Shown one piece after another: positions 47,920-57,092 of a stretch of DNA of 61,915 nucleotides. Source of the stretch: Pelotomaculum sp. PtaU1.Bin035 (GTDB lineage Bacteria > Bacillota > Desulfotomaculia > Desulfotomaculales > Pelotomaculaceae); assembly GCA_002067965.1 (NCBI GenBank), contig MVRN01000084.1:1-61915 (forward strand), written 5' to 3'. Positions within the stretch are counted from its first letter, which is position 1, and every line of letters begins with the position of its first letter. The translations under genes were made by a program, and so were the position numbers. A model generated the notes under the pieces. That model was not told the DNA's origin. It ran no database searches and saw only the letters and a list, made by a program, of their open reading frames with translations.

Positions 47920-48795
47920 CTACAGAGCACGCATAAATTCGGGCCTTAAGAGATCCGGGTTCGCCAGCCCCCTTTGGATAAATGCAAGGAGTTTCTCTCT
48001 GTCCTGGTTCAGAGTGCCCTTGAGCGGCAAGTAATTTGAAGCATGATTGCTCCTGAATACACAGTTTGTCAGTGATAATTTTTCGATCATAATTTTGAGT
48101 TCATTAAGGCTTTGCATTGGTGTAAGCAATTTAAACTCGCCGCGCTTTAGCTTTCTATCCATAAACGAACCTTCCGGAATCAACATGGTAAGCGCCGATA
48201 GATACGCCGGGTTGATAGCGCTTGCCGCAGCGGCAGTCGCTGTAGCGTGTTCTTCGGATAATTCCGGACCTCCCGCTCCGATGATTACAGTAACCGATAA
48301 CGGCAGACCGGCATCCATGGCCTTGCGGCCGCCTTCAATTATTTGCGCAACAGTTGCTCCCTTATGCACCATTTTGAGAATTCTGTCACTACCGCTTTCC
48401 AGACCGTAATAAACGAGACTTATACCTGCTTCGTGTAATTTTTTTAAATCTTCAGGTTCTTTGTCCAGGATATCATTCGCTCTGGCGTAGATGCCAACCC
48501 GCTCCAAGTACGGAAAATCATGATATAATTTGTCAAGTACTTTAAGGAGCAGGCCGGTTTCCGCGACCATGGCGTTTCCGTCTGCCAGGAAAACCCTGGT
48601 AGCATTATGATAGAACACCTTTGCCGCTTCGATATCAGCTTTAATTTCCGGCCATGTTTTAATTCTAAATTTCTTGCCCTTATATGATACACAAAAACTG
48701 CAGGCGTTGTGGGAGCAACCCAAAGTAACCTGAAAAATCAGGCTGGCGGCTTCACTTGGTGGCCGGTAGACAGGTGGAACAAGGTAATAACCCAT
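47920..48795 (-). CDS. Radical SAM protein
   Basis: 291 residues. The cluster motif CSHNACSFC at about 26-34 (C-X4-C-X2-C) is the variant seen in several COG1032-type radical SAM proteins. GLESGSDRILKMVHKGAT and the barrel strands fit the family. There is no B12-binding or extra Fe-S domain. ATG at 48795 with GAAAGGAG upstream. Its substrate is unknown, and its neighbours (a glycosyltransferase and a phosphofructokinase) do not reveal it. A GGGCAC/GTGCCC hairpin lies in the gap downstream (47830-47885) without a T-run. Confidence 0.88.
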   Translation of the reverse strand: MGYYLVPPVYRPPSEAASLIFQVTLGCSHNACSFCVSYKGKKFRIKTWPEIKADIEAAKVFYHNATRVFLADGNAMVAETGLLLKVLDKLYHDFPYLERVGIYARANDILDKEPEDLKKLHEAGISLVYYGLESGSDRILKMVHKGATVAQIIEGGRKAMDAGLPLSVTVIIGAGGPELSEEHATATAAAASAINPAYLSALTMLIPEGSFMDRKLKRGEFKLLTPMQSLNELKIMIEKLSLTNCVFRSNHASNYLPLKGTLNQDREKLLAFIQRGLANPDLLRPEFMRAL

Positions 48796-48848
48796 AACTT
48801 TTCTCCTTTCTATAACCCTCGAAAGTTATTATACCATACCCTTCAACG

Positions 48849-49952
48849 CTAATCTCCAAACGAAATACCAGTCTGCTTTGCGGAGCGGATTAGATCGCCG
48901 TCGACAGGAACCAGCCGCTGCTCGCCCACCGCATCAGCCAGTGGTACTGATTCAATATTCGGAGTGCGCAGGCATACCATTTCACCAAACTTGCCTGACA
49001 TAACCATGTTGACCGCCCCGGTACCGTAGCGGGTCGCCAATATACGGTCAAAAGCCGTGGGAGTTCCTCCCCGCTGCAGGTGCCCGAGAACAGTTGCCCT
49101 GGTTTCCATACCAGTGTATTCCTCGATCTGGAAAGCAACGACATTGCCTATGCCTCCTAGACGTACCGGATCAAAACTATCCTCCACTCTACGCTGGACC
49201 ACCATTTCTCCGCCGACCGGCTTGGCCCCCTCCGCTGCCACAACTATGCTAAACTTCTTTCCCCGCTCAAATCGATCATTTATTTTTTCACATATTTTTG
49301 CCATTAAAAAAGGGATCTCAGGAACAAGGATAACATCAGCCCCACCTGCCAGACCCGCTTCCAGCGCGATCCATCCGGCGTAACGTCCCATTACTTCCAG
49401 AACAATGATCCGGTGGTGTGATTCCGCAGTTGTATGCAACTTATCGATTGCCTCGGTTGCAGTGTTTAGAGCAGTGTCAAAACCAAAAGTCTGGTCAGTT
49501 GCCGATAAGTCATTGTCTATGGTCTTTGGTACCCCCACAACCGGAAGTCCCTTTTTTTCAAAAAGTTCCTTGCCGATGCTTAAGCTGCCGTCGCCGCCAA
49601 TAATAACCATAGCGTCGATGTTATGGATATTTACATTTTCGATAATACGATCAGACACATCCTTGAATACCTTTTGCCCGTTAACAACCATCGGGTAGTG
49701 GAAAGGGTTGTCCCGGTTGGTTGTTCCCAGGATAGTGCCTCCGCGAGGCAGAATGCCCACAACATCCCTCTCAGTCAAATCCCGCGCCCGGTTTTGGAGC
49801 AACCCGCCAAAACCGTTTTCAAATCCGACAACTGAAAGCCGGTATTCTTTTATGGCCGTTTTTACCACTGCACGGATAACAGCGTTCAATCCCGGACAGT
49901 CACCGCCTCCGGTAAGCACACCGATCCGCCTGACTTTCTTGCTTATCGCCAC
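48849..49952 (-). CDS. Second phosphofructokinase, group III type (ATP or pyrophosphate)
   Basis: 367 residues, about 45 longer than PfkA. Motifs: GVLTGGGDCPGLNAVIR, IGGDGSL (Gly122 at the donor-selecting site), VPKTIDND with Lys143, EVMGRYAGW. Gly at the first and Lys at the second diagnostic site is the mixed combination of group III enzymes, whose donor may be ATP or pyrophosphate. The GTG at 49952 is preferred because GGAGGGAG precedes it by a few bases. With pfkA at 2141 the genome has two unlike PFKs. Confidence 0.93.
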   Translation of the reverse strand: MAISKKVRRIGVLTGGGDCPGLNAVIRAVVKTAIKEYRLSVVGFENGFGGLLQNRARDLTERDVVGILPRGGTILGTTNRDNPFHYPMVVNGQKVFKDVSDRIIENVNIHNIDAMVIIGGDGSLSIGKELFEKKGLPVVGVPKTIDNDLSATDQTFGFDTALNTATEAIDKLHTTAESHHRIIVLEVMGRYAGWIALEAGLAGGADVILVPEIPFLMAKICEKINDRFERGKKFSIVVAAEGAKPVGGEMVVQRRVEDSFDPVRLGGIGNVVAFQIEEYTGMETRATVLGHLQRGGTPTAFDRILATRYGTGAVNMVMSGKFGEMVCLRTPNIESVPLADAVGEQRLVPVDGDLIRSAKQTGISFGD

Positions 49953-49995
49953 GTTTTCTCCCTCCAAATATATAGATATGATAAATTTTACATTA

Positions 49996-50763
49996 TCATT
50001 TTAAGGACATGAAATCAACTATGCGCCTGTTAATATCATCTGGCCTCTCAATCATAAGCATGTGGCCCGCACCCCCGATTTCTTCCATCCTGGCGCCGGT
50101 CAAACCGGACTTAAGCAAACGGCCGTATTTTAACGGTGTCAGCAAGTCATCGGTCCCTGTCAGGATCAAAGCCGGCAGTTGGATTTCCGCAAGCCGGCTG
50201 GTAACGTCGAAACGGTCACACGCAGTGAAATCCTTAAACCATACTGCCGGACTCACGGCAGTCATTTCTCTGGAGCCAAGCTCTATCATCCGCTGTGGAG
50301 TGTTCTTGCCGTAAGCGGTCCGGACAAGTTCATGATTGTGCCTCCCGTTTTTAAATATATCGAGAATCGCGGGGAGAACCCCAAACTTTGCCCCGGTAGC
50401 TATTAAAATAATACCCTCCAATAGTTCAGGGTAACTAAGGGAGAAGTCCAGCGTAACCGCTCCTCCCAAGGAATGCCCAGCAAGGTAAAAGCGACCTTCA
50501 ATAACCTTATCTACAAGTTTTCTAATAAACTCTTTATAGGCCGCAATATTGTCGCAGGCGGTCCCTCCCGACTTCCCGTGACCAGGCAGGTCCGGCGCCA
50601 GTGTACGGAATTTGTCTCCTACTCCTAATAATTGTTTTATCCAGTAGCTGCCGTTGCCGCCGGCGCCGTGGACAAATAAAATAGTTTTATTAACGCTATC
50701 CAGTTTTTCCGGAAGTTGTTCATAATAAAAATACTTGTTGTTATTAAACTCGCAATAAGGCAT
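49996..50763 (-). CDS. Alpha/beta hydrolase
   Basis: 255 residues. Oxyanion-hole FVHGAGGNGSYW, nucleophile Ser in LAGHSLGGAV, Asp in LTGTDDLLTP and His in GGAGHMLMIE form the usual triad. A lid region of about 60 residues lies between the Ser and the Asp. No signal peptide. The substrate is unknown. ATG at 50763 with GGAGGTG upstream. Confidence 0.88.
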   Translation of the reverse strand: MPYCEFNNNKYFYYEQLPEKLDSVNKTILFVHGAGGNGSYWIKQLLGVGDKFRTLAPDLPGHGKSGGTACDNIAAYKEFIRKLVDKVIEGRFYLAGHSLGGAVTLDFSLSYPELLEGIILIATGAKFGVLPAILDIFKNGRHNHELVRTAYGKNTPQRMIELGSREMTAVSPAVWFKDFTACDRFDVTSRLAEIQLPALILTGTDDLLTPLKYGRLLKSGLTGARMEEIGGAGHMLMIERPDDINRRIVDFMSLK

Positions 50764-50779
50764 TATTAAACACCTCCGT

Positions 50780-50813
50780 AATAAAATAAAAAGCTACCGC
50801 CAGAGCCGATAGC
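50780..50813 (-). terminator. Intrinsic terminator of the UPF0182 gene
   Basis: On the minus strand GCTATCG (50813-50807) pairs with CGGTAGC (50799-50793, one G-T pair), followed by TTTTTATTTTATT. It lies 88 bases after the UPF0182 stop. Confidence 0.8.
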
Positions 50814-50900
50814 AAGTCAGCATAAAAATGATGAATAAAGACAACCTGGGAAGATGTCATCATTTTATAATGTATAATATGATATCCCACTTCAATTATT

Positions 50901-53645
50901 CTACTGTCCAGCGCTTTGGACCAATTCAGATAAGGTCTGTTTTAATTTCGATAATGTTTCGCCATACCCGGACCAATCTCCTGCTTTAAGCTTATTTTGA
51001 GCCTCGTCATAGAGCTGGTTGGCTTTTTGGGCCAAGTCGGCCACGCTTGAGTTCAATTGGGTTTGAGTGCCTGACTCAGGCTGTGCCGCTGGTTTTGAGG
51101 GACCTTCGCTCGTACCAAATATTTTTTCCATCGCTTTTTCCAGGGTGGGCTCCATTACTACCCGATCACCGTGCGCTACGATAACCCGGCGCAACTCCGG
51201 CATTTTGCTTTGCTCGGCTTGGAGGTAAAGCGGTTCGACATAAAGAAGGGCATCTTTAATTGGTATGGCCAAGAGGTTGCCCCGTTTTACTCTGGAACCA
51301 CGCTGATCCCATAAAGTCATTTGTTGTGCTATCGTTGTATCCTGGTTAATCCTGGCTTCTATCTGCATCGGGCCATAAACCAGCTCCTGTTTAGGGAAGC
51401 TGTATGCAAGCAGTTTTCCGTAATTTTCCCCATCCGACCTGGCAGCCAGCCAGGAAATCATATTCTTCTTGTTTTGAGGGGTAAACGGTAAGATTAACAC
51501 AAACTCCGGTTTATCTTCACCAGGCAGCTTGATTATTGTATAGTAAGGTTCCATTGGTTTCTCTTCACTGGCAGAAATTTCTGTCGATAAATTCCACTTG
51601 TCTTCTTTATTGTAAAATATCTGTGGATCCTCCATATGGTATACGGCGTACATTTTCGCCTGAATATCAAAAAGGTCTACCGGGTAACGGATATGGCGCC
51701 TCAAGTCGCCGGGCATATCGTCCAACGATTTAAACATACCGGGAAATATCTTGCTGTAAGTTACCACCAGGGGGTCCCCGGGATCGCTAATATAAAAATC
51801 AACTTTTCCTGTGTAAGCGTCCACCACGACCTTCACAGCGTTGCGGATGTAGTTATTTTCTTTATTATACGGCTCAGAATAAGGATACCTGTCTGTAGTG
51901 GTATAGGCATCCCACATCCAAAATAGTTTGCCGTCACTCAGAACTATGTAAGGATCCTTATCGTATTCAAGGAAGGGGGCAATTTTTGGTACCCTTTGTT
52001 TGATATTGCGATAATATAATATTCTGCTGCTGTTATCAACATCACCGGCAAGGAGCAATTTATAATCCCCAAGAGAAAAAGAAAACATGACCCGGCGCAT
52101 GAAATCGGCCAAATTCACGCCGCTGTCGCCTTCATATGTTGAAAACACATTATCATCACCCCTGGGATAATCAAATTCCAGGGTCTTGGTGTTCACGATA
52201 ACATAATTATCAGTCATTTCGCCGTAATATATTTCCGGGCGGGTGACTTTAAGGTCAGTCGCAGTTACAGGCGGGATATCCTTCAAGAAGAAAGCAGGTA
52301 GGCCTTCCCCGGAAAGTTCATTTACGGGGCTCATTGCGATCCCATAGCCGTGAGTATATTTCAGCCGCTGGTTTACCCAGGTCTTTGCCGTGGTGGCAAG
52401 GTGTTCCTGGTTCAGTTCCCTGGCAGCCAGCATTACTTGCCGGTAACGGCTGTCAACTACGTAGCGGTCTACGTCAATGTCCTGAAGTTGGTAGTAGAGC
52501 CTCATTTCCTGCAACTGGCCGTAAGTCTGCTGGAGCGGTTCCCAATCCCAGAGGCGTATGTTGTTGACGGTATCCTTGTTAGCCTGGATATCATCCAACG
52601 ATAATACTTTCCCGGCGGGAAAATCTCTCTTTTCAATAGAATCAAGGTTATATGCTTTCCTGGTAAACTGGATGTTTTTTTCCAGGTATGGAGTCTCCAT
52701 AGAGATTTCGTTCGGGGTTACAACAAATCTTTGCACAAAAATAGGATAAATTCCACCGAGCAACACCGAGGCGAGCAAGAGGACCCCGATACTGTACACG
52801 ATAAGCTTAAAGCGGCGTAAAATAAGATTTACCAAAATAGCCAACGCGCATACAATTGCCACATATGTTAGAACCTTATAAGCAATTAAGGTAGTATGAA
52901 TGGCTGTGTAACCAGGACCCCATACAGCACCGTTGTGAGTGAAAAGCAGGGCAAACTGGTCAAGCTGGTAACCCGCCGCTTTTAACAGAAAAAAAAAGGC
53001 TGCCAAAAAAGACAAGTGATACCGGGCTGACATTGTTTGCAAGAGCTTGCCTGGAGTACCCTGAGTAACGCTTACAAGAAGATAGGTCACAGAAACCCAA
53101 AAAACAATAATTAAAATAGTCCAACTTGCTATATTATAAAGAAACTGGTAAAAGGGAAGTTGGAAGACATAAAAACCGATATCCCGTTTAAATACAGGAT
53201 CTAATACCCCGAAAGAAGACGGGTGAAGAAATTTTTGCAGAGTAACCCAATCTCCCGCGACAGTAAAGCTAAACAAGAAAGCCATGGTCAGACTCAAAGC
53301 TGTATAGGTTGCCAGCAATAGTCGCGGGGTAAGCAGTTTGTTCAAGGGAGATGTCTGGATCGTCAGCAGGTTATCTTCTTTAAATACTGCCGCTTTCTGA
53401 GAAGCTTTTATCAAAGGACCGCGTGTTAGCAGCAGGTTAATAAATAGAAGTATAAAAAAGGTTGCGCTTGCTGCAACCCGCAGGCCTAAATCGGAAATAA
53501 TAATTGTCATAAATACGCTCTGATAATTGAGTGAACGAAACCACAACCAGTCAGTATAAAGCCTTGCTCCATTTACAGCAAGTACCAGAATGATAAAAAC
53601 CAACCCGATAAATAATGTAAAAGACCACCGCAATTTATTATGCAA
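50901..53645 (-). CDS. UPF0182 family membrane protein
   Basis: 914 residues. Seven or so transmembrane helices occupy the first 320 residues (for example LRWSFTLFIGLVFIILVLAV). A large extracytoplasmic domain follows, ending in a Gln/Ala-rich tail with a coiled-coil-like segment (LAQKANQLYDEAQNKLKAG). The family signature is seen in YLEKNIQFTRKAYNLD and YGYGIAMSPV-like YTHGYGIAMSPVNELS. Function is unknown in the literature I recall. The TTG at 53645 is chosen because AGGAGGT lies seven bases upstream; the reading from GTG 53693 lacks such a site. Confidence 0.92.
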   Translation of the reverse strand: MHNKLRWSFTLFIGLVFIILVLAVNGARLYTDWLWFRSLNYQSVFMTIIISDLGLRVAASATFFILLFINLLLTRGPLIKASQKAAVFKEDNLLTIQTSPLNKLLTPRLLLATYTALSLTMAFLFSFTVAGDWVTLQKFLHPSSFGVLDPVFKRDIGFYVFQLPFYQFLYNIASWTILIIVFWVSVTYLLVSVTQGTPGKLLQTMSARYHLSFLAAFFFLLKAAGYQLDQFALLFTHNGAVWGPGYTAIHTTLIAYKVLTYVAIVCALAILVNLILRRFKLIVYSIGVLLLASVLLGGIYPIFVQRFVVTPNEISMETPYLEKNIQFTRKAYNLDSIEKRDFPAGKVLSLDDIQANKDTVNNIRLWDWEPLQQTYGQLQEMRLYYQLQDIDVDRYVVDSRYRQVMLAARELNQEHLATTAKTWVNQRLKYTHGYGIAMSPVNELSGEGLPAFFLKDIPPVTATDLKVTRPEIYYGEMTDNYVIVNTKTLEFDYPRGDDNVFSTYEGDSGVNLADFMRRVMFSFSLGDYKLLLAGDVDNSSRILYYRNIKQRVPKIAPFLEYDKDPYIVLSDGKLFWMWDAYTTTDRYPYSEPYNKENNYIRNAVKVVVDAYTGKVDFYISDPGDPLVVTYSKIFPGMFKSLDDMPGDLRRHIRYPVDLFDIQAKMYAVYHMEDPQIFYNKEDKWNLSTEISASEEKPMEPYYTIIKLPGEDKPEFVLILPFTPQNKKNMISWLAARSDGENYGKLLAYSFPKQELVYGPMQIEARINQDTTIAQQMTLWDQRGSRVKRGNLLAIPIKDALLYVEPLYLQAEQSKMPELRRVIVAHGDRVVMEPTLEKAMEKIFGTSEGPSKPAAQPESGTQTQLNSSVADLAQKANQLYDEAQNKLKAGDWSGYGETLSKLKQTLSELVQSAGQ

Positions 53646-53689
53646 ACGTTTTACCTCCTGAAGTAATTGTAACTGTATACCATGCCATT

Positions 53690-53866
53690 TCACATCGGCT
53701 TGGGATACTTCTGGGTGTTATCCGCCTCATTTTTCAGCTTAGCCTGACACATTATGCAAATTGCCGCCGGTTTCTTCTGAAACATATCGTCATCATCATC
53801 AAATGGATCGGTATTCAATATTTCTTCTTCAATAGGCTTTCCACATAGCATGCAGCGATTTTTCAC
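53690..53866 (-). CDS. Small zinc-ribbon protein (YlaI/DUF2197-like)
   Basis: 58 residues with two Cys pairs, CMLCGKP and CIMCQAK, flanking an acidic patch (DPFDDDDD). This is the arrangement of YlaI-type treble-clef or ribbon proteins. The GTG at 53866 has GGGGGTG upstream. It lies just before the UPF0182 gene, with which it may be cotranscribed. No function can be assigned. Confidence 0.75.
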   Translation of the reverse strand: MKNRCMLCGKPIEEEILNTDPFDDDDDMFQKKPAAICIMCQAKLKNEADNTQKYPKPM

Positions 53867-54018
53867 TACTAACACCCCCGTAAATTAGTTAAGTGACAAC
53901 ACGAATATTCGACGTTGTCCTGCTTAATTCCTGCCCAGGCAAAAAATACGGGGTTTTATAGATATATTTAATTATTTTTACTGGTTATAGTTTAACCTTA
54001 TTTGCTAAAAAAATAGTT

Positions 54019-54705
54019 TTATGTCCTTTGCAGCTTTAATTCGTTAATAATCGCGACCCCCGAGCTGGAGCCAAGGCGATTTGCTCCGGCATTCAACATA
54101 GACAGGGCTGCCGCAAGGTTACGGATTCCCCCCGACGCTTTTACACCTGTCTCGGATCCGACAGATTTTCTGAGAAGTCTTACATCGGATACAAGAGCGC
54201 CTCCATTGCTGAAACCTGTCGATGTTTTTACATAATCAGCGCCTACTGCAACGGCCAACCGGCAGGCTTCGACTTTTTCTTCATCCGTTAAAAGACATGC
54301 TTCCAGGATTATCTTAACAGTCACACCCTGTCCTTCATGCCTGGCGGCATGCAAGACCCCTTCGAGGTCATCTTTTACTTGTCTAATAAACCCGCTTTTT
54401 AAAAACCCTATATTCATCACGACATCTAACTCTGTGGCACCCGCGCGCACTGCCGCGGCCGCTTCCGCCGCTTTCACGGCAGGATTGCCCGCCCCGAGTG
54501 GAAAGCCGATCACTGTACAGACACCTACTGGCGACTTTTCTAGCTCCCGGCGGGCCAAAGCGATATAGCAAGGATTTATGCATACTGTCGCAAAACCGAA
54601 AACGCGAGCCTGACGGCAAAGAGCAACAATATCATTATTTGTGGCTTCAGGCTTGAGAAGCGTATGGTCAATAACTCCGGCTAACTCTATTGGTGATACT
54701 TTCAT
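54019..54705 (-). CDS. deoC: Deoxyribose-phosphate aldolase
   Basis: 228 residues, class I aldolase barrel. The Schiff-base Lys is in DYVKTSTGFS, the second Lys in GVKASGGIRN, and the Asp in ELDVVMNIG. It opens IDHTLLKPEAT as usual. It cleaves 2-deoxyribose 5-phosphate to acetaldehyde and glyceraldehyde 3-phosphate. It follows ddl by 18 bases. No other deoxynucleoside catabolism gene is near. Confidence 0.96.
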   Translation of the reverse strand: MKVSPIELAGVIDHTLLKPEATNNDIVALCRQARVFGFATVCINPCYIALARRELEKSPVGVCTVIGFPLGAGNPAVKAAEAAAAVRAGATELDVVMNIGFLKSGFIRQVKDDLEGVLHAARHEGQGVTVKIILEACLLTDEEKVEACRLAVAVGADYVKTSTGFSNGGALVSDVRLLRKSVGSETGVKASGGIRNLAAALSMLNAGANRLGSSSGVAIINELKLQRT

Positions 54706-54723
54706 TTTTACCTCTGTTTCTTA

Positions 54724-55662
54724 TTATTTTTCCAGGGCGAGTTTCACTATTTTTTCTACCAGTTCAGGGAATTCAATTCCTGCCGCGCGTGCCGCATCCG
54801 GAAAGAGGCTGGTGTCAGTCATACCAGGCAATGTATTTATTTCCAGAATATATGGTTCCCCCTCGCGGTCAACAAAAAAATCTATCCGCGCCAGCCCACA
54901 ACAGCCTATGGCGTTGAAAGCGCGTAATGCTATATCTTTTACAGCATTTTGTTGTTCTTCCGGGATGCGCGGCGGAGTAATATGGTAGCTCATGCCGGCG
55001 GTATATTTGGCCTCATAGTCATAAACGCCGGTGGCTGAAACAATCTCAATCAGTGGCAGGACTACCGGCTTTTCGTTTCCCAGCACAGAAGCAGTCACTT
55101 CCACTCCCTCAATATACTGTTCAATCAGAGCAACGGGGTGATGCTGAAAGGCCAGTTCCAAAGCTGGAATCATGTCCCGCTCTTGATGGACAAATGATAT
55201 ACCGATTGAAGAGCCCTGCGAGGGTGCTTTAACCACGGCAGGAAGTCCTATTTCTTTAGATACCCTCGTTATGACAGTACTTATGCCTGAATTTTCAGTA
55301 TCTTTCCGACTGACCAGGATAAAGCGAGGCGTCGGTAGGCCTTCGATTAATAACATCTTTTTAGTGGTTATCTTATCCATAGCCATAGCGCTGGCCAGAA
55401 CGCCGGAACCAGTATACGGCAAGTCGAGCATTTCAAGCATCCCCTGGATGGTCCCGTCCTCGCCGTACTTACCGTGCAAAGCCAGGAAGGCAAGCTCGAT
55501 CCTTTCTTCTTTAATTCTTTCCACAATATTTAGATCCACATCTATTTTTATTGTAGTGTAACCTTTCGCCTCAAGGGCATTATAGACAGCTTCACCGGTT
55601 CGCAAGGACACATCCCGCTCGGCTGAACGGCCACCCATCAAGACACCAATTACAGGTGTCAA
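54724..55662 (-). CDS. ddl: D-alanine--D-alanine ligase
   Basis: 312 residues, ATP-grasp enzyme of peptidoglycan synthesis. IGVLMGGRSAERDVSLRTG, LHGKYGEDGTIQG, the loop APSQGSSIGISFV and metal site LEINTLPGMT are all present. The TTG at 55662 follows GAGGTG by six bases; GTG 55671 overlaps that site. Whether it makes D-Ala-D-Ala or D-Ala-D-Ser/Lac cannot be settled by eye. Confidence 0.95.
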   Translation of the reverse strand: MTPVIGVLMGGRSAERDVSLRTGEAVYNALEAKGYTTIKIDVDLNIVERIKEERIELAFLALHGKYGEDGTIQGMLEMLDLPYTGSGVLASAMAMDKITTKKMLLIEGLPTPRFILVSRKDTENSGISTVITRVSKEIGLPAVVKAPSQGSSIGISFVHQERDMIPALELAFQHHPVALIEQYIEGVEVTASVLGNEKPVVLPLIEIVSATGVYDYEAKYTAGMSYHITPPRIPEEQQNAVKDIALRAFNAIGCCGLARIDFFVDREGEPYILEINTLPGMTDTSLFPDAARAAGIEFPELVEKIVKLALEK

Positions 55663-55751
55663 TTCAATCACCTCACTTAGGATTCTAATTTATTTAATTA
55701 ACTCTATTATATTCGCCCCTGAACTAGAAAACCCTACAAAAGAGTTTCCTA

Positions 55752-55781
55752 TTGACGTGATAAACTGATCTATTCTATAAT
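55752..55781 (+). promoter_or_regulatory. Promoter of tRNA-Trp
   Basis: TTGACG (55752-55757) and TATAAT (55776-55781) with an 18-base spacer, 24 bases before the mature 5' end of the tRNA. Confidence 0.8.
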
Positions 55782-55804
55782 AAGTGACATAGAATAAATA
55801 GCGC

Positions 55805-55880
55805 AGGGGAGTAGCTCAATTGGTAGAGCATCGGTCTCCAAAACCGAGGGTTGCGGGTTCAAGCCCTGTCTCCCCTGCCA
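55805..55880 (+). tRNA. tRNA-Trp (anticodon CCA)
   Basis: A complete 76-base cloverleaf. Acceptor AGGGGAG pairs with CTCCCCT, the D-arm is GCTCAATTGGTAGAGC, and the anticodon arm TCGGT-CTCCAAA-ACCGA places CCA at 34-36. The T-arm has GCGGG-TTCAAGC-CCTGT, then G and an encoded CCA. It has its own promoter and terminator. Confidence 0.97.
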
Positions 55881-55889
55881 CAGAAATTT

Positions 55890-55923
55890 AAGCACCGCAA
55901 TGGTTAGAGGTGCTTTTTATTTT
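55890..55923 (+). terminator. Intrinsic terminator of tRNA-Trp
   Basis: AAGCACC (55890-55896) pairs with GGTGCTT (55909-55915), followed by TTTATTTTT, ten bases after the tRNA CCA. Confidence 0.85.
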
Positions 55924-55946
55924 TATATAAAAACAGGGCTACTGTT

Positions 55947-55968
55947 TTAGTGGACACTTAGCGGACAT
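55947..55968. repeat. Tandem 11-base repeat beside tRNA-Trp
   Basis: TTAGTGGACAC is followed directly by TTAGCGGACAT (two mismatches in eleven). It marks the point where the sequence turns clearly AT-rich. Short direct repeats downstream of tRNA genes often belong to integrase binding sites. No integrase gene is present here. The rest of 55881-56163 holds no gene. Confidence 0.45.
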
Positions 55969-56163
55969 CCTCCGATTAGCACTTTCATGCTTTTATTGCA
56001 CTTTTTATGTGGGGGTTCTTATTTCTAGCTAATAAAAATATTGTCGAATTTTGTTGGAAATTTATGTTTTTTATTTGCAGGAAATGCAGTCATGAGTGTA
56101 TAAGCATCATATGATGGGGAAAGATACAAAGAAGCAAAATTAGTTTTTATTTTCTCTTTGTAA

Positions 56164-57057
56164 TTATAGATATTCTAAGATGTCTATATAGCTATTTTGT
56201 TTATCAATATATCTTCGTAATATCTCCCTTAATTTTTCTATTATTTCTCGAAATTGCTCTATTGCTTCACCTGTCGTTTTTATGATTTCATCTATTTTAT
56301 TTTCCTGATCCGGTAATACAATTTTTTTAACAGAATTTGGAATCATATAACAAGAGCCATTAGATATATCATCTTCCAATGGTAATTCAGGGAGATAATG
56401 TAAATGACTATCTAAAGTTTCATTATAATGTAAATTATCTAAGATATTATTATGACGTTCACGATTCAAGTGAAATAAATCAAAGAGTATATCAAAAGGT
56501 TTTGTCTTATTATATTCGTAATATGATATTGTTGTATTTTCTAGCTCAGCTGTTGACTTAATACCATTAAGCAATACACTATAGTTTGGAATATATATAA
56601 TCCTTTTTATGCCAATAAGTGTTTTACTGTCATTTTCTGCATACAAATGTTCATTTTCTAAACTACAAAAACCACAATAGGCATTATTTTTCATAATAGT
56701 TTTCCATATTCTAAATACATTACATTTTGTATCCAATATTCTAAAGATATCTTTAGATAAATCAAGTTCTTCAAGTATTATCATTTCTTGCACATCACTA
56801 TTGAGCAATAAAAGAGAGGTATATATATTTTTTAACATGGATTCGCAATCAGTTGAGTATTTAGTGGAGTAATTTGAGCATTTCCACTTCTGAAGAAATT
56901 CAAAAAAATTGCATAAGTAAATATATACTCTGTTTATGGATATAAAAAATTGAACATATTTCTTTAAATAAATACTTTTTTTAGATCTAAGTTTAGAAAT
57001 TTTATCAAAAACTCTTAATCCAAAATCCCCCAGGAACTTAACGAACATTTCAATCAT
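56164..57057 (-). CDS. Hypothetical protein in AT-rich island, 297 aa
   Basis: A 297-residue protein of unusually AT-rich coding sequence (many Ile, Lys, Asn, Tyr). The first 60 residues are basic and hydrophobic. The middle includes CGFCSLENEHLYAEND, and the C-terminal 45 residues form a likely coiled coil (IDEIIKTTGEAIEQFREIIE). No catalytic motif is recognised. The ATG at 57057 has AGGAG about 12 bases upstream. It lies between tRNA-Trp and a broken TIR-domain gene on the same strand, so it could be a partner of the TIR protein or an independent accessory gene. Confidence 0.6.
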   Translation of the reverse strand: MIEMFVKFLGDFGLRVFDKISKLRSKKSIYLKKYVQFFISINRVYIYLCNFFEFLQKWKCSNYSTKYSTDCESMLKNIYTSLLLLNSDVQEMIILEELDLSKDIFRILDTKCNVFRIWKTIMKNNAYCGFCSLENEHLYAENDSKTLIGIKRIIYIPNYSVLLNGIKSTAELENTTISYYEYNKTKPFDILFDLFHLNRERHNNILDNLHYNETLDSHLHYLPELPLEDDISNGSCYMIPNSVKKIVLPDQENKIDEIIKTTGEAIEQFREIIEKLREILRRYIDKQNSYIDILEYL

Positions 57058-57092
57058 AAATCATCACTTCTCCTAAAATATAAATTCTACAA

